Of a stretch of 64,000 nt of DNA, positions 19,164 through 28,247 are shown piece by piece (the stretch's first letter is position 1; the number at the start of each line of letters is the position of its first letter). This DNA is from Clostridium_AD sp050717545. GTDB taxonomy: Bacteria > Bacillota > Clostridia > Clostridiales > Clostridiaceae. The notes below the pieces were generated by a model that was given only the letters and a program-made list of their open reading frames with translations, had not been told where the DNA came from and did no database searches. The DNA lies in the NCBI RefSeq assembly GCF_050717545.1, contig NZ_JBOITN010000017.1:62001-126000 (forward strand). Direction: 5' to 3'. The position numbers were made by a program, and so were the translations under genes.

Positions 19164-20270
19164 ATGAAAAAGAACAAGGTTAAAATGGGTCAAATAGATT
19201 TTGTACTATTTGCAATCATAATGCTCCTTGTGGCAATTGGAGTAGTAATGGTTTATAGTGCTGGATCATATTATGCGGCTTTCAAATTTAATGATCCGGA
19301 ATACTATTTAAAAAAACAAGGTATGTGGGCAATTCTTGGTGGTATATTTATGGTTATAGCTATGAAAATTGATTATCACATTATAAAAAAATATACAGGT
19401 ATTTTGATGATAATTACAATTATTCTTTTACTTGCGGTATTTGCATTCGATCCTATAAATGGCTCAAAGAGGTGGATTCCATTAGGGATTGCAAATTTCC
19501 AACCATCAGAGATCGCAAAATATATTATAGTGGTGTATATGGCTAAAAGTTTAGATCTAAAAGGAGAAAAGGTTAAAGAATTTATGAAGGGGGTAGTACC
19601 ATACTTAATGGTTTCGGGATTTTACGCGGGTTTAATTTTAATGGAACCCAACTTAAGCATCGCAGCTGTTATAATGATTGTTACTGTAGTTATTTTGTTT
19701 GCAGTGGGAGCTAAATTAGTGCACCTTTTTGCCATAGGAGGAAGCCTCGTTGGAGCTGTTATTGTCTTAATATTTACAGCTTCATACAGAATGAAGAGAC
19801 TTATGAATTTTACAGACCCATTTGCTGATAGTCAAGGTGCTGGTTATCAACTGGTTCAATCACTTCTTGCCCTTGGGTCAGGAGGAGTTACTGGTTCGGG
19901 AATAGGACAATCGAGGCAGAAATGCTTGTATATACCAGAACCACATACGGATTTTATTTTCGCAATAATTGGTGAGGAATTAGGATTAATCGGATGCGCT
20001 TTTATAATTTTATTATTTATAGTATTTATATGGCGTGGTATAAAAACAGCAGTGACAGCGATTGATATGTATGGCACCATCCTGGCGATTGGAATTACGT
20101 CAGTTGTAGGTGTTCAAGCAATCATTAATATCGCAGTAGTTACTGGATCAATGCCAGTAACAGGTGTGCCGCTTCCGTTTATTAGTTATGGAGGGTCGGC
20201 TTTGGTTATCAATATGTTTGCCATGGGAATACTATTAAATGTGTCTAGGCAAACTGTAAATAAAAATTAG
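19164..20270 (+). CDS. ftsW: SEDS glycosyltransferase FtsW/SpoVE
   Basis: Polytopic SEDS-family peptidoglycan polymerase of 368 residues with about ten helices. Family motifs include VMVYSAGS, NGSKRWIPLG, the FQPSEIAK block, and the C-terminal TGVPLPFISYGGSA. SEDS proteins act with a class B PBP, here the SpoVD/PBP2B-like protein seven kilobases upstream. In clostridia this slot is usually annotated SpoVE; sequence alone cannot separate a septal from a spore role. The start ATG follows GAGGAGG. A terminator at 20309-20330 follows. Confidence 0.93.
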   Translation: MKKNKVKMGQIDFVLFAIIMLLVAIGVVMVYSAGSYYAAFKFNDPEYYLKKQGMWAILGGIFMVIAMKIDYHIIKKYTGILMIITIILLLAVFAFDPINGSKRWIPLGIANFQPSEIAKYIIVVYMAKSLDLKGEKVKEFMKGVVPYLMVSGFYAGLILMEPNLSIAAVIMIVTVVILFAVGAKLVHLFAIGGSLVGAVIVLIFTASYRMKRLMNFTDPFADSQGAGYQLVQSLLALGSGGVTGSGIGQSRQKCLYIPEPHTDFIFAIIGEELGLIGCAFIILLFIVFIWRGIKTAVTAIDMYGTILAIGITSVVGVQAIINIAVVTGSMPVTGVPLPFISYGGSALVINMFAMGILLNVSRQTVNKN

Positions 20271-20272
20271 GA

Positions 20273-20301
20273 TTAAATCATCTCCTGCGGAGCTGAAATG
20301 T
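20273..20301 (-). repeat. Dispersed short element, copy 2 (inverted)
   Basis: Reverse-complement copy of the 29-base element (core CTCCTGCGGAG) directly after the ftsW stop and before its terminator. It is the only copy opposed to the flanking genes. Confidence 0.7.
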
Positions 20302-20308
20302 CGTAAAG

Positions 20309-20330
20309 GCATGCAAATTGCATGCTTTTT
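20309..20330 (+). terminator. Terminator after ftsW
   Basis: GCATGC / GCATGC stem with an AAATT loop followed by a T run. It separates the mur/ftsW transcript from divIB. The remaining 220 bases to divIB are AT-rich with no clear structure. Confidence 0.75.
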
Positions 20331-20551
20331 TCTATTTCTAATTAATTAAATACGATTACAGATTATTAATTTTGGAAATACATTGAAATTGAGATGAAAA
20401 AAATTAAGTAAAGTGTTATTATATAAGTAGGGCTAGTTTAAAATTAAGTTTACATAAATTAAGCTTAATTATTATTTGAATTTATATAAATAATAATTTT
20501 ATTTACTAAAATTAAATTAAAAAATATATGTTAATGAATGCGAGGAAGTGG

Positions 20552-21361
20552 ATGAATAAGAAAAGCAATGATCTTAAAAAAGTCAATTATATTATAGAAA
20601 ATAAAGAAAAACTATTACATAGAAGGAAAAAGAGAAAGCAAGCAAGGTTTCTAATATTACTTGTTGTAATTATGGTTTCGACATTAATCACGTTATGTAT
20701 TAAATTGCCTTATTTTAATATAACAAAAATCGAAATTCTAGGAAACTCTAATGCATCTAAAACTCAAATTAACGATTCGGTTAACGATAAGTTAGGAAGT
20801 AATATCATTAGTGCTAGTTTTAATGGTAGCAAAAATCAAATTATGAAAAATCCCTACGTACTAGGCGTAACATTTAAGAAAGTTTTGCCTAAAAAAATTG
20901 TAATAACAATTGAGGAAAAAGTAGCAGTGTTTTATGGAAAAGTGAATAATTTTTATTATATATTAGATAATCAGGGTTATATACTTGAAAAAAGATCTAA
21001 TATTAAAGATATGAACTTAGTGAAATTAACTGGATTTAATTATGAAAAGTATGAAGTAGGAGATTTAATTGGATTAAAAGATGATCGGAAAATTACTATC
21101 TTAAAGGAATTAACTAGTATTATTGATGAGTATAGAAAAGCTAACAATAATAGCAATATAACAATGGTCGATGTAAGTGATGTACTAGATGTCAAGGTTT
21201 TCTCAGGAGAAATGTGTATTAAATTTGGAACAACGCTGAATTTGAAAAGTAAATTTAATAAAGCAATAAATATTATTACGCAACTGAAATATGAAAGCAA
21301 AAAGGGATATGTAGATGTTAGTTCTAGTGGAAATCCTGTAGTTTTTATAGACGAGAAGTAA
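20552..21361 (+). CDS. divIB: Cell division protein FtsQ/DivIB
   Basis: Bitopic division protein of 269 residues. A basic cytoplasmic stretch (HRRKKRKQARF) precedes one membrane helix (about residues 33-52, LILLVVIMVSTLITLC). A POTRA domain follows (YFNITKIEILGNSNASKTQI), then the FtsQ beta domain. It would join the FtsL/DivIC complex at the septum. The ATG at 20552 is chosen because GAGGAAGTGG sits just before it; in-frame ATGs at 20528 and 20534 lack a site. It begins a run with the DUF881 and Sbp genes. Confidence 0.9.
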   Translation: MNKKSNDLKKVNYIIENKEKLLHRRKKRKQARFLILLVVIMVSTLITLCIKLPYFNITKIEILGNSNASKTQINDSVNDKLGSNIISASFNGSKNQIMKNPYVLGVTFKKVLPKKIVITIEEKVAVFYGKVNNFYYILDNQGYILEKRSNIKDMNLVKLTGFNYEKYEVGDLIGLKDDRKITILKELTSIIDEYRKANNNSNITMVDVSDVLDVKVFSGEMCIKFGTTLNLKSKFNKAINIITQLKYESKKGYVDVSSSGNPVVFIDEK

Positions 21362-21410
21362 TAGAGATTTAATATGAAGTTTCTATTACGGAGTAGTAAG
21401 GAGGAAGTCG

Positions 21411-22139
21411 ATGAAAAAGTTTAAATCCCAAATATCCATTGGAGTAATATGTATATTATTAGGGTTCATGATGAGTTATCAATTTAAAATGATAAACAAA
21501 CAAAATTCGGCAGAAGTAGTAGATTCAGATACTACCGCACCTGAAATAATAATTGAAAATGATCAACTTAAAAAGAGCAAAATAGACATGCAGAAAAAAA
21601 TTAATCAATTAGATGCTAAAACAAAGGAATATGAAAATGCTGCAAGCGGAATAGATGCAGCAAGTGAATTATTAAAAAAAACACTAGAGGAAACAAGAAT
21701 TCTTACAGGGGAAACTGACGTACAAGGAGAAGGTTTGACAATTTACATAGACCCTAAAAGTAATATTTTTGGTAGCGCGCCTACAAATAGCCAGTCTATA
21801 AATGATCAGGACCTTGTTAGTTTGGTAAATGAGTTGAATTCAGGAGGCGCTGAAGCAATATCTATTAATGATATTAGGCTTACTTCGCGTAGTGGAATAC
21901 GAAATGCTGGTAATGTGATTCTTATAAATGATGAAAAAATTTCTTATAATGATAGGATAGTTATTAAAGCTATAGGGAAAAGTGATATATTATATGGGGT
22001 TATAGATTTCGTAGGAGCAATTCCAACAGATCTTCTTAAGGCCTGTGATGTAACATTTGAGAAATCAGATAAAATCATAGTATCTAAATATAATAAAATA
22101 TATAAATTTGAGTATGCTAAACCAATAGTAGAGAAATAG
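21411..22139 (+). CDS. DUF881 family membrane-anchored protein (first copy)
   Basis: A 242-residue protein with an N-terminal membrane anchor (about residues 5-24) and an extracellular coiled coil (about 48-95). A DUF881 domain follows, recognised by the TDVQGEGLTIYID and GGAEAISINDIRLT blocks and the tail IGKSDILYGVIDFVG. Its function is not established; the family is regularly found beside sbp and division genes of Firmicutes. It and the copy at 22501 flank sbp, so the three probably form one unit with divIB. The ATG has AAGGAGG upstream. Confidence 0.88.
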   Translation: MKKFKSQISIGVICILLGFMMSYQFKMINKQNSAEVVDSDTTAPEIIIENDQLKKSKIDMQKKINQLDAKTKEYENAASGIDAASELLKKTLEETRILTGETDVQGEGLTIYIDPKSNIFGSAPTNSQSINDQDLVSLVNELNSGGAEAISINDIRLTSRSGIRNAGNVILINDEKISYNDRIVIKAIGKSDILYGVIDFVGAIPTDLLKACDVTFEKSDKIIVSKYNKIYKFEYAKPIVEK

Positions 22140-22149
22140 GGGTGGGTAA

Positions 22150-22488
22150 ATGGTTGCTTTTGTAGGGTTGTTAATAGGTGTTATATTAGGGATTGTATGG
22201 AATGTTGAAATTCCGGTTAAATTTTCACCGTATATTTCTGTAGCAATTTTTGCATGTATAGATTCTGTTTTTGGCGCAATTAGAGGATCGATTTCACAGA
22301 ATTTTAGAGCAGATATTTTTATATCTGGATTTTTCGGAAATGCGGCTTTAGCAGTGGCAATGGTTTATTTAGGTGATAAATTAGGAATCCCAATTTATTT
22401 AGCCGCGATTATAGTATTCGGAGGAAGAATATTTAATAACTTTGCTATAATTAGAAGACTATTGCTGGACAAAACTAAATCACATTAA
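22150..22488 (+). CDS. sbp: Small basic protein Sbp (DUF1290)
   Basis: A 112-residue membrane protein with three or four hydrophobic segments (VAFVGLLIGVILGIVW, ISVAIFACIDSVFGAIRG, AALAVAMVYLG, IYLAAIIVFGGRIF), matching the Sbp/DUF1290 family of the B. subtilis division region. Its biochemical role is unknown. It lies ten bases after the first DUF881 gene and 12 before the second, so the three are almost certainly co-translated. Confidence 0.9.
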   Translation: MVAFVGLLIGVILGIVWNVEIPVKFSPYISVAIFACIDSVFGAIRGSISQNFRADIFISGFFGNAALAVAMVYLGDKLGIPIYLAAIIVFGGRIFNNFAIIRRLLLDKTKSH

Positions 22489-22500
22489 TGAGGTGGTTAT

Positions 22501-23199
22501 ATGAAGAATAATGAAGCTACTATATTTGTTTTTATTGCATCAGTAATTGTAGGGCTACTTATAGCTATGAATATAGGGTTTGAAGGGAAAAGCAATCTTT
22601 TAGATGCAGGGCAGTATGATGTAGCCTATAATGAAAGATCTAAATTATATTCTGATCTAAATAATTTAAATGATGAATATGATAAGATTAACCAAAAACT
22701 CAATAAATATGAAAGTGGTTATGCTGAAACAGACCAGGTGAAAAAGCAAATGGAAGAGGAAGTTAATAATAATAATATAATCTTAGGAAGTACTGATGTT
22801 GAAGGTCCTGGTATTAAAATTACATTAGATGATGCTGATGAAGTTGGTAGTACTTTTCAGCTGATTCACGATGTTGATATTCTTGGAGTATTAAATGATC
22901 TTAGAAATGCAGGCGCAGAAGCAATTTCCGTTAATGGTGAAAGAGTTGTTGCCAGTAACTATGGATATTGTGGTGGCCCGTATATTAATTTAAATGGTAT
23001 TAAGATAGTAAGTCCTTTTTATATAAAGGCCATTGGGAATCAAGATACATTATATAATTATTTAACACTTGAAAATACACGTATAACATCATTAAAGGGC
23101 AGAGAGGTTAAAGTTAACGTTACTAAGGTAGGAAAAATAAGAATACTGTCATATACTGGAACACTTGGCTATAAATATATGAGTCTTATAAAAAAATAA
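22501..23199 (+). CDS. DUF881 family membrane-anchored protein (second copy)
   Basis: Paralogue of the gene at 21411, 232 residues. It has an N-terminal helix (ATIFVFIASVIVGLLIAMNIG), a coiled coil (about residues 45-80), then the DUF881 domain with GSTDVEGPGIKITLDD, AGAEAISVNGERVV and KAIGNQDTLYNYL. The two copies differ considerably, so the duplication is old. In related clostridia ftsZ and the sigE/sigG group commonly follow; here yggS is next, after a 137-base gap. Confidence 0.88.
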   Translation: MKNNEATIFVFIASVIVGLLIAMNIGFEGKSNLLDAGQYDVAYNERSKLYSDLNNLNDEYDKINQKLNKYESGYAETDQVKKQMEEEVNNNNIILGSTDVEGPGIKITLDDADEVGSTFQLIHDVDILGVLNDLRNAGAEAISVNGERVVASNYGYCGGPYINLNGIKIVSPFYIKAIGNQDTLYNYLTLENTRITSLKGREVKVNVTKVGKIRILSYTGTLGYKYMSLIKK

Positions 23200-23336
23200 A
23201 ATAAAATCATTAAAAATCATAATATAATGAAGGTATTTTCTCTTTAATGAAGAATTAAAGAATAATGGTAAATTTAAATTTTATATTGTAAATAAGATTA
23301 ATTAATGCAATGGAAACAACAAGGAGGCAAAATTAG

Positions 23337-24008
23337 TTGGCAATTAGTGAAGAGTATAATAAGATAAAAAATGAAATTTCACCTGGTGTTACACTAATAT
23401 GCGTTTCTAAGACTAGAGAAATCCAAGAAATAGAGGAGGTCTATGAATCCGGGGCAAGAAATTTTGGAGAGAACAAGGTACAAGAATTTGTTGGGAAATA
23501 TGAGAATTTGCCTAAGGATATAAGATGGCATTTTATAGGGCATTTGCAGACAAACAAGGTGAAATATCTGGTTGGCAAAGTTCATCTTATTCACTCTTTA
23601 GATAGTATACATTTACTCAAAGAGATTGAAAAACGTTATGCTGCAAAAAATGAAATTGCTAATGTCTTAATTCAAGTAAATATAGGCAAAGAAGTTGCAA
23701 AAACAGGTATAGCTGCTGAGGAAATAAGGGCTTTAATAAAAGCTTGCATGGATTGTTGTAATGTAAAAGTTAAAGGACTAATGGCAACAATTCCTATTGG
23801 AGACGAGGAAAGCTGCAAAAAATACTTTACTCAGATGAAAGTTATATTTGATGATTTAAAAGTTATGGAACATAAAAATGTTTCTATGGAATTTTTATCA
23901 TTGGGTATGAGTAAAGATTTTAAAATAGCGATTAAAAATGGATCTAACATGGTAAGAGTTGGCACTAGTATATTTGGAAAACGAGATTATAATAAAATGG
24001 AATTATAA
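23337..24008 (+). CDS. yggS: PLP homeostasis protein YggS/YlmE
   Basis: Fold-type III pyridoxal-phosphate-binding protein of 223 residues, involved in PLP and amino-acid homeostasis rather than a known catalytic step. The PLP lysine lies in LICVSKTR (about residue 25). Other blocks are GENKVQEF, WHFIGHLQTNK, VNIGKE and LSLGMSKDF, then VRVGTSIFGKR at the end. The start is TTG, placed by AAGGAGG ten bases upstream. It begins the yggS-sepF-yggT-ylmH-divIVA run conserved across Firmicutes. Confidence 0.95.
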   Translation: MAISEEYNKIKNEISPGVTLICVSKTREIQEIEEVYESGARNFGENKVQEFVGKYENLPKDIRWHFIGHLQTNKVKYLVGKVHLIHSLDSIHLLKEIEKRYAAKNEIANVLIQVNIGKEVAKTGIAAEEIRALIKACMDCCNVKVKGLMATIPIGDEESCKKYFTQMKVIFDDLKVMEHKNVSMEFLSLGMSKDFKIAIKNGSNMVRVGTSIFGKRDYNKMEL

Positions 24009-24027
24009 AAAAAATGGAGGGGTAAAC

Positions 24028-24480
24028 ATGGGAAGCAAAGTAGTGAATAAGGTTATGGGATTCTTTGGAATGGCAGAAGAAGATGAGGATGAAGTCCAAG
24101 AGATAGAGAATGAGGATGAGGATGATGTAATGGATATTGAAACATTAATGAGTGCAAACAAAAAACAAAGTAAAGTAGTTAATATTCACACATCTGCATC
24201 TACAAAAGTAGTTATAATAAAACCAGATGATTTTGATGAAGCATCCGTGATTAGCGATAATTTAAAAGCTAGGAAAATTGTAGTAGTTAATACTACAGGA
24301 CTAGATCCTAGAACAGGGCAAAGATTATTAGATTTTGTAGGAGGAGTGTGTTATGCACTTAGTGGTGATCTTCAGCAGGTAGAAAAGGGAGTATATATAA
24401 TATCTCCATCTAATATAGAAGTTAATAATGAGCTTAAAAATGAATTGAGTTCAAAAGGAATCTTTAACTGGAACAAATAA
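24028..24480 (+). CDS. sepF: Cell division protein SepF
   Basis: FtsZ-binding protein that helps tether the Z ring to the membrane. It has 150 residues: an N-terminal amphipathic segment (SKVVNKVMGFFGM), a long acidic linker (EEDEDEVQEIENEDEDD) and the compact SepF domain (VVIIKPDDFDEASVISDNL, RTGQRLLDFVGGVCYALSG). The start at 24028 follows GGAGGGG; the frame stays open upstream into yggS but without a ribosome site. ftsZ itself is not in this window. Confidence 0.95.
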   Translation: MGSKVVNKVMGFFGMAEEDEDEVQEIENEDEDDVMDIETLMSANKKQSKVVNIHTSASTKVVIIKPDDFDEASVISDNLKARKIVVVNTTGLDPRTGQRLLDFVGGVCYALSGDLQQVEKGVYIISPSNIEVNNELKNELSSKGIFNWNK

Positions 24481-24495
24481 AGGAGGGTACAAGAT

Positions 24496-24753
24496 TTGAG
24501 TTTGTATAGTTTATTAAATACAATTTTTAACTTGCTACAGTATGCGATAATTATTGAGGTTGCTTTGTCTTGGTTTTATGCGGGAAGGTCAAATCAATAT
24601 ACAGAATTATTACATAAAGTTACGGGACCTCTACTAGGGCCTGGTAGAAAAATTCAAGAAAGGTATTTTAGTAATACAATGATAGATTTTTCACCAATAA
24701 TTGCACTTGTTATTTTAGCGATACTAAGAAGAATTGTGTTTTTTATACTGTAA
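24496..24753 (+). CDS. YggT family membrane protein
   Basis: An 85-residue protein with two membrane segments (about residues 8-26 and 60-83) and the YggT motif GPLLGPGRKI between them. The family function is poorly known; it is usually encoded next to sepF and ylmH. The start is TTG with AAGGAGGG upstream. It is 15 bases after sepF and 24 before ylmH. Confidence 0.88.
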   Translation: MSLYSLLNTIFNLLQYAIIIEVALSWFYAGRSNQYTELLHKVTGPLLGPGRKIQERYFSNTMIDFSPIIALVILAILRRIVFFIL

Positions 24754-24777
24754 ATAACAGAGTAAGGTAGGAGTTAA

Positions 24778-25551
24778 ATGGACAAAAATTATTTTTTAAA
24801 TAGTATAACTTGCGAAGATAAGAATATGTTATCTAACATATTTGATAAAATGCAAATAGCAGACAAAACTAATAAAATAATATTTACTAACAGTTTTTTA
24901 CCACCAGACATATGGAATCAAATTTCAGTGATATGTGAAAGTTATAAAATGAATTTATATACAAATGGTTTATTTAAAGATGCTGATAGGAGAATGTTAT
25001 CATTTTCTAGTTATGAGAAGCCTACAACATATCCTATAGATTTATTGGAAATAACCAATAAATCTAAATTTGCAGTGGTGGAGCATAAGGATTATTTAGG
25101 TGCAATAATGTCATTAGGAATTCAAAGAGAAAAATTAGGCGACTTAATAATTAAAGATGCTGTTTGTTATGCGCCGGTTTGTAGTGACATTAGTAGTTAC
25201 ATAATTAATAATTTGAGTAAAATAAATAATTGCCCTTGTGAAGTAAGTCATCATGATTATGAGATGCGAGATCTTCCAGAAAGGCAATTTAAGGAAAAAA
25301 CAATTATAGCTACGTCATTTAGGTTGGATGGTATGGTTTCAGCTGTATGTAATGTTTCAAGGAGTAATTCAACAACTTTAATATCAACAGGTAAAATACT
25401 TATAAATTATTTTCAGTGTTTAAAAAAAGATAAAGTTATTAATAATAATGATATTTTAACTATTAGAGGTTATGGGAAATTTTTGGTTTCAGATATTATA
25501 GGAAGTACTCAAAAAGGTCGTTTTAAAATTATAATAAAGCAATATATTTAG
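24778..25551 (+). CDS. RNA-binding protein YlmH, S4 domain
   Basis: A 257-residue protein of the YlmH family. The N-terminal part carries the family fold (KIIFTNSFLPPDIW, EHKDYLGAIMSLGIQREKLGD), and an S4 RNA-binding domain follows from about residue 180 (FRLDGMVSAVCNVSRS, ILINYFQCLKKDKVINNND, RGYGKFLV). In some Firmicutes the protein acts in rescue of stalled large subunits with peptidyl-tRNA. RqcH, the other rescue factor, is at 34067 in this window. Confidence 0.9.
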   Translation: MDKNYFLNSITCEDKNMLSNIFDKMQIADKTNKIIFTNSFLPPDIWNQISVICESYKMNLYTNGLFKDADRRMLSFSSYEKPTTYPIDLLEITNKSKFAVVEHKDYLGAIMSLGIQREKLGDLIIKDAVCYAPVCSDISSYIINNLSKINNCPCEVSHHDYEMRDLPERQFKEKTIIATSFRLDGMVSAVCNVSRSNSTTLISTGKILINYFQCLKKDKVINNNDILTIRGYGKFLVSDIIGSTQKGRFKIIIKQYI

Positions 25552-25567
25552 TAGGGGTGGGAGTAAG

Positions 25568-26179
25568 ATGAGAATAACATCTATGGACATTAATAATAAA
25601 GAATTTAAAAAGGGTTTAAGAGGATACAATGCTGATGAGGTTGATGAATTTTTAGAAAAGGTAGCTGAAGAATATGAAACTATATATAAAGAAAATTCAT
25701 CGCTAAAAGAAAGAACAAGTTTTCTAGAAGAAAAATTAGAGCATCATGTTAGTATAGAGACTACAATTCAAAGCACATTAGTACTTGCTCAAAATGCAGC
25801 AGAACAAGCAAAAGTTTGTGCTCAAAAGGAATCAGAACTTATTATTAAAAATGCGAACGATTCTTCTCAAAGATTGCTAGATAAGTCTCATAATGATGTA
25901 CTTAAGATTAATGATGATTTTGAAAAAACAAAACAAGAATTTGCAAAGTTTAGAACAAAATTTAGAAATTTTATGAATTGCCAGCTTGAGATGTTTGAAG
26001 GACTTGAAAATGATTATCTTAAAAATTATAATGTTGGTAATGAAACTCCTGATAATAAAAGTGATGGTGAAGCTGCTATTGATTTAGAATACTCTAATTT
26101 GACGCTTAAAAATATAGATGAAAAAGAGTTTCAAAGCAATGAGATTGAAGAAATAAAAAGTTTTTTTGCAAAAGGTTAG
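25568..26179 (+). CDS. divIVA: DivIVA family polar and septal protein
   Basis: A 203-residue protein with the DivIVA N-terminal membrane-curvature domain (ITSMDINNKEFKKGLRGYN then ADEVDEFLEKV, residues 3-33) followed by coiled coil to about residue 140 and an acidic tail. DivIVA marks poles and division sites and recruits partners for septum placement or chromosome capture in sporulation. The ATG is preceded by AGGGGTGGG. The gene ends the division cluster, and a terminator lies at 26184-26213. Confidence 0.95.
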   Translation: MRITSMDINNKEFKKGLRGYNADEVDEFLEKVAEEYETIYKENSSLKERTSFLEEKLEHHVSIETTIQSTLVLAQNAAEQAKVCAQKESELIIKNANDSSQRLLDKSHNDVLKINDDFEKTKQEFAKFRTKFRNFMNCQLEMFEGLENDYLKNYNVGNETPDNKSDGEAAIDLEYSNLTLKNIDEKEFQSNEIEEIKSFFAKG

Positions 26180-26183
26180 AATT

Positions 26184-26213
26184 AAAAAATCTCACTCACC
26201 GGGTGAGATTTTT
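26184..26213 (+). terminator. Terminator after divIVA
   Basis: AATCTCAC / GTGAGATT stem with a TCACCGG loop and a T run. It closes the division cluster. Confidence 0.85.
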
Positions 26214-26251
26214 TATGTAGATTCATAACATAAACCAGGGAGGAATAGAAA

Positions 26252-26965
26252 ATGATTATAGGTATTATTGGCGCAATGGAAGAGGAAGTTAAATTTTTAA
26301 TAGAGGGAATGGAACTTAACAAAAAAGAGACCAAGGCCAAAATGGAATTTAGTCTTGGTAACATATATGATAAAAATGTAGTTATAGTTACTAGTGGTAT
26401 TGGTAAGGTTAATGCTGCAATTTGTGCTCAAATATTAATTGATGATTTTAAAGTTGATTATATTATAAATGTTGGTATTGCAGGTGGTACCATCGATAAT
26501 ATATACCCAGGAGATGTTGTAATAGCGCGCAATCTAGTACAACATGATATTGATACATCTGCATTTGGTGATAGACTTGGACAGATTCCAAGAATGGATA
26601 CTTTCGAATTTAAATGTGATGAAAAACTAATTGAATATGCAGAGAAAGCATGTCTTTCTATTAAAGGACATAACCATTTTATAGGGAGAATTGTGTCGGG
26701 TGACCAATTTATTGCAAATCTAGATAAAATAAATTGGTTGAACTCTGAGTTTGATCCATTGGCATGTGAAATGGAAGGAGCAAGTATTGCTCAAGTGTGT
26801 TATTTAAATGAAACCCCATTTATAGTTATAAGATCTATATCAGACAATGCAAATAACGGGGCTGAAATGGATTATGAAGAATTTAAGGACATTGCTGTAG
26901 AGAATTCTACAAGTATTTTAAGTGATATGTTGAAATTGATAACTGAACCACATAAAAATATTTAA
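26252..26965 (+). CDS. mtnN: 5'-methylthioadenosine/S-adenosylhomocysteine nucleosidase
   Basis: Cleaves MTA and SAH to adenine and the thio-ribose, part of methyl-cycle salvage. The 237-residue protein has GIIGAMEEEV with its catalytic Glu near residue 12, ITNVG-like INVGIAGG, FIGRIVSGDQFI, EMEGASIAQVC with the substrate Glu, and SDNAN with the catalytic Asp near residue 197. It is full length. The ATG follows GGGAGGA. A hairpin (TATAGAAGT / ACTTCTATA, about 27025-27062) lies before the next gene. Confidence 0.95.
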   Translation: MIIGIIGAMEEEVKFLIEGMELNKKETKAKMEFSLGNIYDKNVVIVTSGIGKVNAAICAQILIDDFKVDYIINVGIAGGTIDNIYPGDVVIARNLVQHDIDTSAFGDRLGQIPRMDTFEFKCDEKLIEYAEKACLSIKGHNHFIGRIVSGDQFIANLDKINWLNSEFDPLACEMEGASIAQVCYLNETPFIVIRSISDNANNGAEMDYEEFKDIAVENSTSILSDMLKLITEPHKNI

Positions 26966-27083
26966 ATAAATTTAAATATTTTTAAATAAGTGTTATAAAA
27001 TTCTTTCCATGAGAAAACATAGATATATAGAAGTTTTATTTGTTTAGTAATACTTCTATATTAAAATTAGAGGAGTTGTTTTC

Positions 27084-27683
27084 ATGGAAAAGAAAAAAAT
27101 GGAGTATTATAAAGAAAAATTAATAAATGAGAAGGCACGTGTAGTAAGTCTTATTAACCAAATGAAACACAATGGAGTTGTAAATTCTAATAGTGAAATG
27201 GAAACGGACTTGTCTTTTTATGATAACCACCCGTCAGACATGGCAACCGAATTATTTGATAAGGAAAAGGGCCTTGCATTAAAGGGGAATGAAATATCTA
27301 TTTTAAACAAAATTGAGGATGCTTTAAAAAGTATTGAAAAAAATACCTATGGGAAATGTCTTAGTTGTGGTAGTGATATAGCCAGTGAAAGATTAGAATT
27401 TATGCCCTATGCGCAAAATTGCCAGATATGCCAAAAATCTATAGGGGATCACAAACCTGCTGAGCAAAACAATAGAAGCGTAGAGGAAGACGTGCTTGGC
27501 TCGTTTTTTAGTTGCAGTAAAGGTGAAATAGGTGTTGATTCAGAAGATACTTACCAAGCTGTTGAGCGTTTTAATAAATTAGATGATATAGTTGAATTTT
27601 ACGATGACGACGATAACGGTGGTTATGTTGAACCAATAGAACAAATAAGTAATGGACAATATAAAAATCAGTTACCTGATTAA
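27084..27683 (+). CDS. TraR/DksA family zinc-finger protein, YteA type
   Basis: A 199-residue protein with a helical N-terminal part (residues 1-40), the DNHPSDMATELFDKEK block typical of YteA-like proteins, and a four-cysteine zinc site. The site is CLSCG near residue 92 and CQICQ near 113. DksA-type proteins act in the secondary channel of RNA polymerase. In B. subtilis YteA is tied to sporulation genes, but a role here is inference. The tail is acidic (DDDDN). It lies alone between mtnN and lspA. Confidence 0.87.
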   Translation: MEKKKMEYYKEKLINEKARVVSLINQMKHNGVVNSNSEMETDLSFYDNHPSDMATELFDKEKGLALKGNEISILNKIEDALKSIEKNTYGKCLSCGSDIASERLEFMPYAQNCQICQKSIGDHKPAEQNNRSVEEDVLGSFFSCSKGEIGVDSEDTYQAVERFNKLDDIVEFYDDDDNGGYVEPIEQISNGQYKNQLPD

Positions 27684-27714
27684 GAAAATGGGATGAGTTA
27701 ATTTAGGTAAATTA

Positions 27715-27772
27715 AAAAGGTATATATTGTAAAATTTTTATAACACATAAATTTAGAGCAATATATACTTTT
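27715..27772. repeat. Inverted-repeat element with AGTATATATT-type ends
   Basis: Ends AAAAGGTATATATTG and CAATATATACTTTT form a 14-bp near-perfect inverted repeat around about 30 AT-rich bases. The same ends occur in the palindromes at 1823-1876 and 33913-34062. It is between the TraR/DksA-like gene and lspA. Confidence 0.6.
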
Positions 27773-27800
27773 ATATTATGCCTCAAGTAGGGGGAAGTGT

Positions 27801-28247
27801 ATGGAGATACTAATTGTTTTTTTTGGGTTGTTACTAGATAGATTAAGTAAGATCTGGGCGCTAAGTGCTTTAAAAGACGAAGATGGAGTTGTATTGATTA
27901 AAAATATCTTTAAATTGGAATATTTGGAGAATAGAGGTGCTGCGTTTGGCATTCTTCAAAATAAATTATTATTATTAGCTCTAGTTACGTTATTAGTAAT
28001 AGCAGGTATGATATATTATATTATTAAGTATAAACCAAAATCAAAATTCATAAGAATAAGTTTTGCCTTGATTATAAGTGGAGCTTTAGGAAATTTGTAT
28101 GATAGAATGTTTTATAAATATGTAGTAGATTTTATTTTAGTACATTATAAAGATGTATATTATTTCCCCACATTTAACATAGCTGACAGCTTGGTAGTAG
28201 TGGGAACTCTGATTTTGGCAATTTCTATAGTAAAGGATGAGATATAA
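27801..28247 (+). CDS. lspA: Lipoprotein signal peptidase LspA
   Basis: Membrane aspartic protease that removes signal peptides from lipoproteins. The 148-residue protein has four helices, the DRLSKIWA motif near the N-terminus, the NRGAAFGIL block, and the two catalytic aspartates in VVDFILV (about residue 114) and FNIADS (about residue 130). Its stop is immediately followed by the rluD start. The order lspA-rluD-pyrR-permease is the same as in B. subtilis. Confidence 0.96.
   Translation: MEILIVFFGLLLDRLSKIWALSALKDEDGVVLIKNIFKLEYLENRGAAFGILQNKLLLLALVTLLVIAGMIYYIIKYKPKSKFIRISFALIISGALGNLYDRMFYKYVVDFILVHYKDVYYFPTFNIADSLVVVGTLILAISIVKDEI

Noticed and set aside
23959..24027. Upstream extension of SepF
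   Set aside because: The frame is open into yggS, but there is no ribosome site, and the GGAGGGG at 24015-24022 places the start at 24028.
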